Positions 1 to 10,467 of a stretch of DNA of 64,000 nt are shown piece after piece; the first letter of the stretch is position 1; every line of letters begins with the position of its first letter. The position numbers were made by a program, and so were the translations under genes. The DNA comes from Paraconiothyrium sp. Pb-2020 (Eukaryota; Ascomycota; Dothideomycetes; Pleosporales; Didymosphaeriaceae). The DNA lies in assembly GCA_022419385.1 (NCBI GenBank), contig JAJUBI010000007.1, forward strand, positions 343,768 to 407,767, given 5' to 3'. The notes beneath the pieces are model-generated. The model saw only the letters and a list, made by a program, of their open reading frames with translations, did no database searches and was not told where the DNA came from.

Positions 1-2816
1 TACATACTAAGCCGCTGTTAATTCCGTATTGACTTGATTGTGCATGTAACTGACCTTGAAATATTCCACTCTAGTACGAGCGTCTAATGAAACAAAGTGC
101 TTGCCTAGCCCGTGCTGAGGCACTAATTTTGATCAGTGGACAAATGACTTAGGCTGACGGCAGAAGCATACTCAGACATGTAATTAGTGAGCCAGCAACG
201 CAAGCGGTGGCGGCAAGCACAATGAACAGATCATCCCATCCCCACAATCTCTCTCTATATCGCACAAGTAATCTTAAGCTGACTGCAACGGCACTGATGC
301 ACTGCAATCCAAGTTAGTTGTCCGTTGTTACCATAGGCACAAATGCTACACTCACAAGGAAAGTCACGACTACGCCGATGATGGTCTCAGGCTTATTGGA
401 AACAGGAATGTGGGTGTCGACCGGCAGGACCGAGGTTTCTGGTAATGACATCTTGAATGGTATATTTTTGGAGCCGCTGGTAGTCGGGTTGTTTTACGTA
501 GTGAGGAAAGCCAACTAGGGCGACCACCATTGGTGTAGGACTACAAGCGAAGGGTGTTCCACATGCCGTGAAGAAGAAAACTTTGTTGTGAAGAATGGTA
601 TGTCCGACTATCGATCGTACAGTCGAGCTCCGATAAGGTCCCTGAGAGCAGCGGGGACGGGGATATAATAAGACACTCCGAAGGAAGACGGCAAAGAAAG
701 GCCGGGGAAGGGCCAGAGTTTAAACAAGGGGATCTCTCGCCAGCGTAACAGCGGACCGATCCTACGGGTTTGCAAGGCTGTTGTAGAAACCCTGCCGGAA
801 TCCGCGTGGGCGTGACAGTGCACACTCAATATGTGCTTTGACCACCGGGGTCACCATGAGCGACATGGGTGCCAGAAACGGTCTGCATACTGTAGGTCGC
901 GTTGGCGTGCGTAGCAAAAAGTCGTTGCGCGGAGTGCCTTACGCTTGCCAGGCACGACTTCAGGCTGGTTACAATAATTGGACACTCGTCTAAACCTAGC
1001 CTACGATCAGACTTCCCCGCTCATACGCCGTTTCAACTTTAAAAACCCGCTACTTGTCGAGGTAGGTAATCATGCATATTGTTGGACAAGCATGATATGA
1101 ACCCCGTAAGATCTGGGATTAGAACATGTTCGTGTCGAAGTTCCCTGACAAGCGTCAAAAACGGCAGTCGTTCTGAGCAGGTCAAGCGAGGCGGATGAAG
1201 CCAGGATGACGTGGGATGAGGAGCTGCTGATGGGTCGCAAATGTCTTGCCTCTCAATTCTAAAAGCTGACACTACGCCGTTTCTGCGCAAGAGCGCGTGC
1301 TCGCAGGTGGGCTGTGTGGTTGTCTTGATGAAGCTGGTCTGAAATGCAAGGTGCAACGTGCGAGAGCACACCCCTGCCGTGTGTGCACCACGCGCATCTC
1401 CACATTTCCCGCTTCTCTTTCCGCGAAGGGATCGACAGACTAGATCCCGTAAAAGCAAGGTCCCAGTGTTCTCATCACACGGCTGCTGGCAGCCATGTTT
1501 CTCCATGCTCTCCAGTTTCACGGTGTTGACACGGCGTAGAGTGTGCATAGTGGCGACACTGATTTCGTAAGGTCGCACAAAGACGTGCAGATCGATGTGC
1601 ATGTACTCCGATATCCATGCAAGATGGCAGTTGGACGACCGTTTGGGTCGTGGCCTTTACCTTTATGCGGCGATTTCGTCTCGCAAGTCCGAGCGGGCCC
1701 AGACTACGACAGCACCGCGGATTGGGGGGCTCGCTCGCTCCGGTCCTCATTTCGCTGACTTCATGCTACGTTGAGCATTTAAGCGAAGTCCGCTCTTCGT
1801 GTAACTCGGGTTGCTTAGATATAGGAGCCATGGTAGTTGGTAGGTTCGCTCGTAGGGGGTTCGCTGGAGCCCACGCTATCGGCTGGCGACAAAACACGAT
1901 GACATGGGTTCGTATAAGACCGGCGCGACTAGCGCAGGTAAATGCGTCTGATGCACACGCTGCCGGGACGGGCGTGGTCAACTGTGACGAAGATGGTGAG
2001 AAAGGGCTGTTGTGAGTGGATGCGTGGGTGTCTGCAGGCGCGGGCGCACGCTGTAAAGCGCAACCACCACGAACATGGCTTCCCACAGGGAATTGAGTCA
2101 ACATACATCCGCTTTCCATGGCTTCTGTGCACCTTCAATCTTTATCAGTGCATCGCATGCTATCTCCAGTGACTCTCCCTCCCAGTTTTATCTTCCGATT
2201 GTAGCTTGCGGCAACCGTGGAAGGAATCAACCCGAGATGAAAGACGCCTCCAACAGCGGCCTCATTCGCGCAACTGATGGCACATTTCCAAACCAGGTTG
2301 CTCCAGGGGACTGCGCACAAGGCTCGTTCTCATCAAGCAACTGGCTGTCATTGTCAAACGGCCGCGTTAACCGAATGACATCCCTGCACCGTCAAGCTCC
2401 TCCCGGCTTGTCCTCCAGTTTCTTTTGATGCATCTCAAGCTTATCGCGAGTTTCATGTGTCTTGACAGATCTATGACATGCACTCCAAATTCTAACACAG
2501 TACGCAATAAAGCTTACGAGGCTTTCTTGAGAGTTCGCCACTTTCCCCGCTTCCATGTTTCGTTGCCATGACTCGAGGCTGCCGGGACATGCAACATGAT
2601 GCATCTCCGCCCTGATGATCAGGGGTCGAGGATGGATCCCACACGGGAGGAGGATTTTGACGAGTCAGATGAGTTCACTTGTTACGCACGATAAAGTCAT
2701 ATTGGTGCCATTATAGGTATTTGAGGGTCCTCCACAACTGCCCTCTGAACTTTAACCGGGCAGGAACTGTCCCATTCGGACTTCTCCACGTGGGATGAAC
2801 GGTCCAGACCTGCCTC
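1..2816. other. Gene-free stretch
   Basis: All open frames here are short (under about 190 codons), overlap one another on both strands, and show no recognisable motif, signal peptide or plausible splice chain. I see no tRNA, tandem array or transposon termini. The right end lies just downstream of the permease gene and must hold its 3' end signals. Small or highly diverged genes cannot be excluded by eye. Confidence 0.5.
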
Positions 2817-4626
2817 CTATGATGCTGGTGTCAGACCAGTCTTCGTTTCTACAGCGACATTGTCTTCGCTGCTAATATCGCTTGCAGTACCCAAGCCCAT
2901 CTTGCTTGTATCATATCCATGGCTAGACAAATACTCTCGGAAGTTGATGTCTTCCATGTCGATGGTGTCCTGGCCGATGTGTGGAAGGAGCAGCACTAGT
3001 CCACCAGAAAGGAAGGCAAGCGCGCTGGCGACGAAGAACGGGTTCCGTCCTGCAGCGATCTCGTCGTCGCCAGCGTTCTTCTGAATTGCATCAAGCGCGT
3101 AAGAGCCAGCAAAAGCTCCGATCTTGCCCATCGCGGCTGCGATACCGTAATACTGTCCTCTGTTTCAAGTCAGAACAAGAAACATCATATCATGAACGAA
3201 ACCTTACCTGATACCGGTCGCACACGTTTTCGATGCAATAAGACCGATATTATCGCCAGGTCCAAATTCGCCCAGCATGAGGAAAACTCCGTAAACAACG
3301 ACGAAGCCACCAATGTTCTTGGGCTCGGCGAGCCATGGGTAGCAGCCTGCCATGATGAAACCAATGATTCCCTGCAGCATAACACCGATAAAGAGAGTCT
3401 TCTTTGGCCCCATACTCTTCAAATCCGCAACGAAGGCTCCAGCAAGACAGCCGGGGAGGTAGAAGAAGTTGATGAGGATGTTCCACGCCAAGCTTTTCCA
3501 CAATGGCTGACCCTCTCCGAGCAGATTATTTACGATAGTTGTCGCGTAGATACCGAAACTATAAGCGGAAAAATCATATACAAACCTAGAAGTCTTTAGT
3601 AAGTATAGCTATATAGACCTGACAAGGTATAATACGAACCAAATGATACTGACGATGATCAGTCGTTGCCAGTAAAACTTCATGATAAGTAGCCAGGGGG
3701 TCTTGGCTTTTGCGAGCGACTCGCGCTTGAAGGCCTCTGGCTCTTGCAACTTGATACGAAGGTACAAGAGCGACAGAGGAGGAAGGATTCCGATCCCGAG
3801 GCAAATACGCCAGGCTACGCGGAGGTGGTTCTCGCCAGTGATGACGACCTACGGAGCGTCAGAAAATTCACCCTCTCGACAAATATGACCTCTGCAGCAC
3901 CACAGAGGCAATGAAACATGAGATAAAGTTGAACAGACAGAGGGAAGCCTTCTTCAGCACTTACCACAACAGTTGCGACAACCGCGGCAATGAAAAATGC
4001 CAAGTCGATCTGAACGTTCGTGAAGAGAATGAACCACTTGTTTCTTGACCCTGCCTTCAGCTCTCCGGTTCCTTCGGCACAACCTACGGAACCGGCTGGG
4101 TATTCTCCTCCTATACCAATCCCAAGAAAGAATCGATACGCTACCAGGGCCGCGAGCAATCCGTTGGGGCTTCCGCCCGCGCCATAACTAGCAGTGCCCA
4201 AGGTTGCAAACAAAATGATGATGATAGTCGAAGCGAACAGCGACCATTTCCTCGAGAAGTGATCTGACGTGTAGCCAAAGAACAACATTCCGAGAACGGT
4301 ACCAGCGAACGTGATACTGGAGACATTCGCCTGCGCGGAAGAAGACGCATACTCATCAGGATATATCTTGGAAAGCATCGTATTCACGGGCCCAATAATC
4401 TACCGCACGTTAGAACAGAAATTGTCGCATGGGGATTTTCGTGTCGCATTTGGAAGCGTGGCGCAGAGGGCTAACGGACGTTGTTGAGGTATCCATCACT
4501 GAAAAGTCCAGCACCGCAGGCAATGACGGGCCACAGTCTTTCCCAGCGACCCTTCTCCGTTTGCGAAATGCTCGCGCGACGAGCGTCGTCGGCAGTCGGG
4601 CTGGGCGATTCAGCCTCCTTCGACAT
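2817..4626 (-). CDS. GIT1-like glycerophosphodiester/phosphate permease (MFS)
   Basis: Predicted 503-aa plasma-membrane proton symporter of the PHS/GIT1 branch of the major facilitator superfamily, which imports glycerophosphoinositol, glycerophosphocholine or phosphate. Five exons: 4626-4480, 4399-3965, 3848-3640, 3585-3208 and 3159-2817. The start is the ATG at 4626 (MSKEAESP). Splicing restores family landmarks: SDGYLNN joined to IIGPVNTML in TM1, the MFS motif-A signature GYTSDHFSRK, the PHS-type GIGIGGEYPAGS loop, and the CATGIRGQYYGIAAAMGKIG segment near the C-terminal half. About 12 hydrophobic segments are visible. The 35-residue N-terminus and the C-terminal tail are hydrophilic. The first and third introns use GTCCGT and GTTCGT donors. 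The substrate (glycerophosphodiester versus phosphate) cannot be read from sequence. Confidence 0.9.
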
Positions 4627-5963
4627 GGCGCGTTGGAACGATGACGTCGCTTGGGGTTTCCTCGGTGCAGTCCAGAGGTGTTCGCGCAGAAGCAACACGC
4701 GATTGTAGAGATGGTAAGATGCCGCAAATGTCACAAGGGCAGAAAGGTCGAGACGGCGGGTGGTCGCACAGCAGAGACACGCGGATCACTCGAAGTATTT
4801 ATCACGCGCACCCCCGCACGCAGATGGCCGCTGGCAAACACGAGCCTGGTCTGTACGACCCACAGTCCTGTCAGCCTCTAACAGAAGTCAGTAGAACTGC
4901 GGCTGTCAACTAGACAGTGTTCAGACCCACTGCTGGTGGCCGCGGACGGGAAACGGTCCTCTAGGCTTGTCCCTTTGCATTGTCCGGACGCGTTCACCTG
5001 CTTGTTCGAGCAAGATGGGGCGTGCCGTCACGAGCGCGGACGTCGTTGGAGGTGCAGCTCCAGCGCCTTTGCGGCGCGTGAGATGGAATTTTCTTTCTAC
5101 ATCTACTGCACGTACCCAATCGCACCTCCCTGCCGCACAAGAATACCTTTGTTCGGATTCAACGCAGCAAAGAAACAACCTGGCTGCCGCTCCTCGGAGC
5201 TTAAGCTGGAGTATCGATCGGCAGCGGCACGTTCGAAGCATCACCAGCCAACGCCCACCCCAGCCTAGCGAAGCTTGTGCGCGCCTGCCGAGCCGTGCGT
5301 TGATTGGCCGGCTATAACCCAGCCTCGCCTTCCGCACAACCCCCAAGATAACAAAAGATGGATGGCCACACCAACAGCAATCCACCATGAAGTTTTCGCA
5401 CGCCGAGGACCCCAAACGCGGCGACAATCTGCGTGGAGCTGGCTCACGTGCGCACCCATTCACCGACGCACCGCGGAAGCTTGTCGTGCTTGGCAGGCAC
5501 GCATGCACCATCGGACGTGGAAGTTTCTAGAACGAGGACGCACATTCCGAGACGACTTACTCGCAGTGTATACCACGTGCGGGCAGATTCTGCGTGGAAT
5601 CGCATACCAGGAGCCCCGTTAAAGAGCATGCGGTCGCAATTGGCATTCTTACTGGGCGATAGGTCTGGTCGCGAGAAAGCGATGACATTCTTACGCGCGG
5701 CGCACGGATTTAGCACAGGATATGGTGCGGGTCCCTACGCTTATCTCGACGTAGTGGACTTCGTCGTACGTTGAGCCGCGCTCATCGTGCACAAAATACG
5801 CGCACGTGGTACTCTACAAGTGCAGGTTCGCAGAAGTAATGATACGCTAATTTTGACTCAAGCGCTACGCCGCAAGCTGACGGTATATCACCATTCGCGA
5901 ACACGGTTGGCACGGCACCGTGCGAAACCATTCAACTCGCATGATCCACAGTTTGACGCTCCT
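4627..5963. other. Intergenic region between permease and hydrolase
   Basis: The left part is the upstream region of the divergently read permease. Several overlapping open frames of 90-196 codons cover 4920-5780 on both strands. They are arginine/cysteine/alanine-rich in a way typical of non-coding GC-rich DNA and contain no motif. I see no RNA gene or repeat. Confidence 0.4.
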
Positions 5964-6805
5964 CTATTTCTGTGCCTCTCGTATCAGGATGTCGACCAGC
6001 TCGTCCGGATGGCCCCAGTTCGGACAATGACCCCAAGGCCTCCTGATGACATTGATCTTCTCCCCCTTCGCCTCCTCCATCACCTTGATATACTTCTCCT
6101 GCTGTTCTGTCGAGGTACAGTCAGCCTCAAATCCCTACGTACTGGCATATGCGAACTTACCCGTGGACACAATCATATCTTTCTCTGTCACGATGTAGCT
6201 CACCGGGACCGTCTCGTAGGCCGCCTGTGTCGTCTTCCCCCTGAAGGAGACCGCAGAGTGGTGCGGAAGCTGCAGCGCACATTCATACGCGTACTCCCAC
6301 GAGTCGAAGTCGTTGCCTACACCGGCGGCCTGCTGCACGGGATCGCCATGCATGTAGCCGCCCACGGCGCCGTTGATCACCGCCTCCATGAACGGGCCAG
6401 GCATAGCATCCGCTTGCGACTGGCCTACCTTCGGCGCGATAGCCGTCAGGTAAACGATCCTCTTCACGGGAACGCCCGCCAGCGCCTGTGTAGTCGGGGT
6501 TCCGCCGTAGCTCTATCGGAAGTACGTCAGCTGTGATACTCTGCCTGGTGCTTGACGGATACGCTACGTACGTGACACATTACGACGACCTCTTTCCCTT
6601 GCTTGATCAGCGCCTCAGCAACGGCGCGGATATGCCTTGCGTCCTCGTGCATGGTCGCCGGGTCCAGCCCCAGCCTCTTCTGCGTCGACGGCAGGTCGAT
6701 AGCGAGCGCCGGGAACCCTTTCGCGCGCAGCTTATCTATCAGATTCTTGTAGATGCCGCGGGCAGCAAAGGAGCCCGGCACCAGGACGATGGACGGCTTG
6801 GTCAT
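5964..6805 (-). CDS. Alpha/beta-hydrolase fold protein
   Basis: Predicted 242-aa cytosolic esterase-like hydrolase. Exons: 6805-6572, 6512-6161 and 6106-5964. The ATG at 6805 (MTKPSIVLVPGSF) was chosen because it places the family-typical first strand at the N-terminus; an in-frame upstream ATG at 6934 would add 43 residues with no domain. Splicing of intron 1 (donor GTACGT) joins VVMCH to SYGG, creating the nucleophile elbow CHSYGG with the presumed catalytic Ser. The C-terminus created by intron 2 contains GHCPNWGHPDEL, whose first His is the likely catalytic base. The acidic residue is probably the Asp in VTEKDMIV. The family includes fungal methyl/salicylate-type esterases. The substrate is unknown, and the neighbours give no hint. 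Confidence 0.85.
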
Positions 6806-7856
6806 TTCCGCGGGTTGTGCGTTGCGAACTGTGAGCGTGGGTGGACGTACAAGGGAGATAGATCGTGGCTGGGCTGCCCGAGTAGAGATTTGAAGAGGTA
6901 TTTGTACCGTACGGGTACTGACATACTGACGCACGCATGGAACGTCGGACTAAGTTGAGGCCGTTACGGGCTGGTGTGTCTGTTGGGGGCGGACTACTAG
7001 GCGGAACTCCCTCGGCCGAGGTACCCCCTACAGTATAAAGGTAGTACACTCGTCTGACTAGTCTACGGCTCCACTACGCCCTTCTGCTTTTTTAGGCGAG
7101 CTGTGCGAGCAACGAAGCGCAGTGCGATCATGAAGACGACGCGTGCTATCAGTGTCAGAACGAGGTCAGAAGACGCTTGCCTCTTCTAGCGCTGTACCGC
7201 TACCTTGGCGAAGGGCAACCGCCCCGCCGGATGCCTACCAGCGCGCCCGGTGCATCGTTAACTTCTCAGCTTGGTCTCCCTATGAATTACCAGCGTCGCC
7301 GGATGCCAGTCATATTGCAGACTTTGCGCGCCCTTTTTCACGTGGAAACGTGCGCCGCAGAAACTACTTACCATGTGCAATATAGTTCCCTGACGTTGGA
7401 ATATAGACGAAGACTTCTCCTCCAAGTGTTGTATGTCTTTCTCACATTATCGTAAGGAGAAGGGTAAGGCTTAGACACTCGCTGTGCCGCGTCCGAGCTC
7501 CTTCCTCGACGCGTGCATGGCTGCGACACTGGTTTCGTAGTATGTTTACCTGCTACTGTCGATACTCCGATTGCTCGAGTTTAGACAAGGGTTCGATGTT
7601 CGATTGTCACTGTGATCTACGAGGGATTCGGGCTCGAGTCATATCAGGCCAACGTTAAGAGTCAATGTGAATATAACGGCGAAGCTTATACCTTTCAGTT
7701 CTCCTACCTGTAAAATCGAGGACACTGTCGCACCCGTCCGCGGATGTTCCTCCTGCTAGTGTCTTTTACACGGCTTGGTGATGCTGTACTGCTGGGCTGG
7801 GGCGGTCGCACCCTTCCAGCTAACTAGATAGACAGGAATAGTACGGCACGCGTACC
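6806..7856. other. Intergenic region, no gene seen
   Basis: Short overlapping open frames only. The right part (about 7740-7900) matches, with divergence, a segment near 9830-9960 (see the dispersed-repeat entries) and runs into the 3' remains of the pseudogene that follows. No promoter element stands out. Confidence 0.4.
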
Positions 7857-7910
7857 TTCACGATCCGCCTGTCCTGCTCCTTGACCATCCTCTCACCGCG
7901 GTAGCCGGTG
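7740..7910. repeat. Diverged dispersed repeat, copy A
   Basis: This stretch shares ordered blocks with 9830-9960: a TCTTTTACA block, then GATGCTG, then GGGCGGTCGCACC, then CGCCTGTCCT, then CCATCCTCTCACCG. Copy A carries about 40 bp of extra sequence between the last blocks. On the minus strand both copies encode a GERM tetrapeptide and a CDRP tetrapeptide, so they may be remnants of one coding family. Seen by eye; no alignment was computed. Confidence 0.55.
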
Positions 7911-8703
7911 CGGTTGCCTCTGTGACAGCGGGCTCGAGCGGAAGAACTGTCAGCCTCGGAGATGCCTCAGTCGCGGTAGCCGGAGCAGACTCTGCACCAG
8001 CAGCTATGCTAGACTGTGAGCATGTCCCACTCTTCGAACAGGTTGACGCAAGGTCGCTGGGTTGGTCTCATCCGCACTTTTGGTGTCGGTTCGCCTGCAT
8101 CTTGTCCTGGCTTAGGCGGAAGAGCTGGCAGCTTTGGAGATGCCTTGGTCGCAGTAGCCGGAGCAGATGCAATAGCAAGCTTGTTCCACTCTTCAAACAG
8201 GTTGTTGCGCCGTCGCGCGGGCGGTCTCATCCGCGCTTTTAGTGTCGGTTGGCCTACATCTTGTCCTGGTGTCGTTTCGCCTGCATCTTGCCCTGGTGTC
8301 GGTTCGCCTACATCTTGCCCTGGTTTCGGTTCGCCTGCACCTTGTCCTGGCTTGGATAGTACGGTAGAAGCGTCCTTGTTGTCCTTAGTAGCCTGCTTTA
8401 GATGCAGCCTACCCTCATCATGTAATTTCTTGGCAAGTTGGAATGTGACCTTTCCACGCCTCTCACCGCCCTTCCAGGCATCAAATTCAGGCTAGCCAAA
8501 TTTTTCCAAGTCGCGATCTCGTCGCGAAAGGCTTTCGCAGCCTGGCTGAGCAAATCGTAGCGATGCGGGTCGCCAATAGTGACTCGGGTGCGTAGGTAGT
8601 TCAGTGTACTGCTCAAGAGCGCTAGGGATAATTAGTATACTGTCAAAAGTCAAAATATGCGCTTCAGATGCAAACCTTCGTCTTTTGCTGTAAGGCGTGG
8701 CAT
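7857..8703 (-). pseudogene. Frameshifted gene with nested tandem repeats (possible PAH-like N-terminus)
   Basis: Exon 1 is 8703-8676 (MPRLTAKDE). The intron ends in TACTAATTATCCCTAG, an excellent branch site and acceptor, and exon 2 begins at 8621. The first 40 residues (ALLSSTLNYLRTR.., DPHRYDLLSQAAKAFRDE) look helical and faintly resemble a paired amphipathic helix domain. Around 8495 the frame must shift by one base: an A seems missing after GCTA, and inserting one base makes the exon sum divisible by three. Reading then continues through DAWKGGERRGKVTF and KLHDEGRLHLK, into about four tandem copies of a 9-residue PGQDxGEPT unit, and two long repeats each ending in NLFEEW. A TAG stop at 8011-8009 precedes a third, again frame-shifted repeat (APATATEASP) down to about 7865. 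No function can be assigned. A sequencing error is an alternative to decay. Confidence 0.6.
8009..8350 (-). repeat. Coding tandem repeats (9-aa and about 70-aa units)
   Basis: About four 27-bp units at roughly 8245-8350 encode variants of PGQDxGEPT. They lie next to longer units that share RMRP, NLFEEW, APATAT and ASPKLPALP-type blocks. The 9-aa unit recurs inside the longer unit (PGQDAGEPT), so the short array probably expanded from it. Confidence 0.7.
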
Positions 8704-8956
8704 CTTAGTGGACCTGCGGCAACGGGAGAGGTCGTAAGTGTGAGTTTGGGAAAGCTGGAGGGGACGGCTGGTCGGCAGTGACTGAGATGTAGGTGGGAAG
8801 GAGTCGCCGCGGCAAGAGGGAAGGACGTGGCTGCCAGTTTGGCAGCTACGACTGCTGGATGATTGCGCGATGACGTTCTTCCTACATTAACTAAGAATCA
8901 GCATGCCGTCCGCTTGCACTTCGACTACTCACATAATTATTCAGTCAAGAACGGCA

Positions 8957-9450
8957 TCTAACCTTCGTGGATGCTCCCTCTCGCAGGGTTTCCTCTTGCA
9001 GAGTTTTATCTTACATAACTACCTTCTTATAGGAATATATTAGACTATATCTAGTATCTGTCTTTTACAGGATCTCCTCTCACAGGATCTTCTTGCGCAG
9101 GACTACCCTCTTATAGAGGGATATTAGGCTATGTCTAGTATCTATCCTTTGTAGATGCTCCCTCTTGCAGGGTTACCTCTTGTAGAGTTTTATCTTACAA
9201 GACTACCTTCTTATAGGGATATATTAGGCTATATTAGCTATCTATCCTTTATAGATACTCCCTCTATAGGGTTTTCTCTTATAGGATCACCCTCTTATAG
9301 GGATATACTATATCTAGTATCTGTCGTTTATAGGATCTCCTCTTATAGGATCTTCTCGCGCAGGACCGCCCTCTTATGTGGATATATCAGGCCATGTCTA
9401 GTATCGGTCCTTTACAGGATCTCCTCTCGCAGGATCTCCCCTCATGGGAC
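8957..9450. repeat. Minisatellite with higher-order structure
   Basis: Five to six tandem units begin at about 8957, 9054, 9138, 9237, 9318 and 9401, giving unit lengths of 97, 84, 99, 81 and 83 bp. Each unit starts with a GTATCTRTCCTTT-like block. Each is internally built from a degenerate subunit of about 15 bp, roughly YAGGRTYTYCTCTTR, and ends in GGATATATTAGGCTATRTCTA-like sequence. The array is more A+T-rich and pyrimidine-biased than its surroundings. The open frame across it encodes repetitive SYRDI/YRISS peptides and is not believable as a gene. Confidence 0.9.
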
Positions 9451-10303
9451 CATTGGACTCTGTCTGGCACTCTTGCTTTCAAAGGGGAGGGAGGTTGGGG
9501 CATGGATCGGTTGGCGGTTAGGTTCTCTTCGGAATGGGTTTTCATTTGGCACTAGCAGCGACGTGTTAGCTTTGGGTGTGCTCGGTATGTTGACTAGACT
9601 AGAATGTACATTCGTAATTGGTAAATCACCTTTTCGCAGTGCCTTGAGGGATATTAGACGCTGTACTATACTCCTCTCTCTCACGCGTGGTGTTAAGGCC
9701 TAGCAGGTGTGGGCTCGAGATCTGTCTTTTCCTTAGCTGCAAAGATCTTAGCATGTACGTAGCATGAATCGTGGCATGCACCAGCTTCGTATATTCACTT
9801 TACAAAGAGCATGGCTACTATCAAATGAGTCCGCATGCGCCTCTCACCATTTCTTTTACATGACCGCGCGATGCTGCCAGTCTGGGGGCGGTCGCACCTT
9901 CCACCTTCATGATGCGCCTGTCCTAGTGTAGCCATCCTCTCACCGAAGGGTGTCCCTACTTTCAGCTGAACTCTCACTCAATAACGTCCTGCGGGATAGA
10001 CTTCGCTCCAGTCCTGCTCCAGCGAGACCAGTCCTGCTCCAGCGAAGCCAGGCCTAGCCACTCCACAAGCATGATCGGCTCTATCAATTTCAAACATCTC
10101 TCCGCCCAGTTCGCCCGCAGCCACTCGAAGCAGGACGTGGTCTGGTTCGATTATCTCAGAGCCTGGCTCACAGAAACGACGACACCGCAAGATCGTCCAT
10201 GCAACGTTAAGCAGAGGAAGAACATTGCGAGAGGCGTGAGATTTGAGCTGGAGAAAATTTGATTTCAAGGTTAGTTATTGATTGCGGGCGCGTGGCATGC
10301 GGA
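9451..10303. other. Non-coding or decayed region right of the minisatellite
   Basis: No complete gene is seen. It contains copy B of the dispersed repeat (9830-9960) and a tandem pair of a 17-bp motif (CAGTCCTGCTCCAGCGA) at about 10008-10045. A 63-codon plus-strand frame (10071-10262) has mixed composition, but no motif or clear start supports it. Confidence 0.4.
9830..9960. repeat. Diverged dispersed repeat, copy B
   Basis: Partner of 7740-7910 with the same block order (TCTTTTACA, GATGCTG, GGGCGGTCGCACC, CGCCTGTCCT, CATCCTCTCACCG). On the minus strand it reads FGERM..CDRPQTGS within a 60-codon frame, as if derived from the same ancestral coding segment as copy A. Confidence 0.55.
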
Positions 10304-10420
10304 CCTGTGGTCGCGCTCGTAGATGAGGGCATTGCGCTCTTCCTCATCGATCTCTGCGAGCATCTCGAATCGCTTGGGGTCGCGCGCAACAAGCGCAGCC
10401 CGACCAAAGAACGAGGCATG
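10304..10420 (-). pseudogene. Fragment of an MFS sugar transporter (N-terminal cytosolic segment)
   Basis: Minus-strand reading gives 39 residues ending in RFEMLAEIDEEERNALIYE followed by RDH. From memory, fungal MFS hexose-type transporters carry this kind of segment (a GALVARDP..-like stretch, then an acidic EIDE(D/E)E block and ERDH) just before the first membrane helix. Here it begins SFFGRAALVARDPKRF. It has no upstream start in a supportable position. Beyond ERDHR it runs into a stop within about ten codons, and none of the transmembrane part follows. I read it as an isolated relic. The assignment rests on family recall and needs a protein search. Confidence 0.5.
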
Positions 10421-10467
10421 CTCCTAGTAGATCAAGATATTGCCCGAGCCTGTGTAGCCCTTGACTG

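Noticed and set aside
1039..1602. 187-codon minus-strand frame in the left gene-free region
   Set aside because: Arg/Cys/His-rich, overlapped by plus-strand frames of similar quality, no domain.
9155..9703. 182-codon frame across the minisatellite
   Set aside because: It is the translation of the tandem repeat itself.
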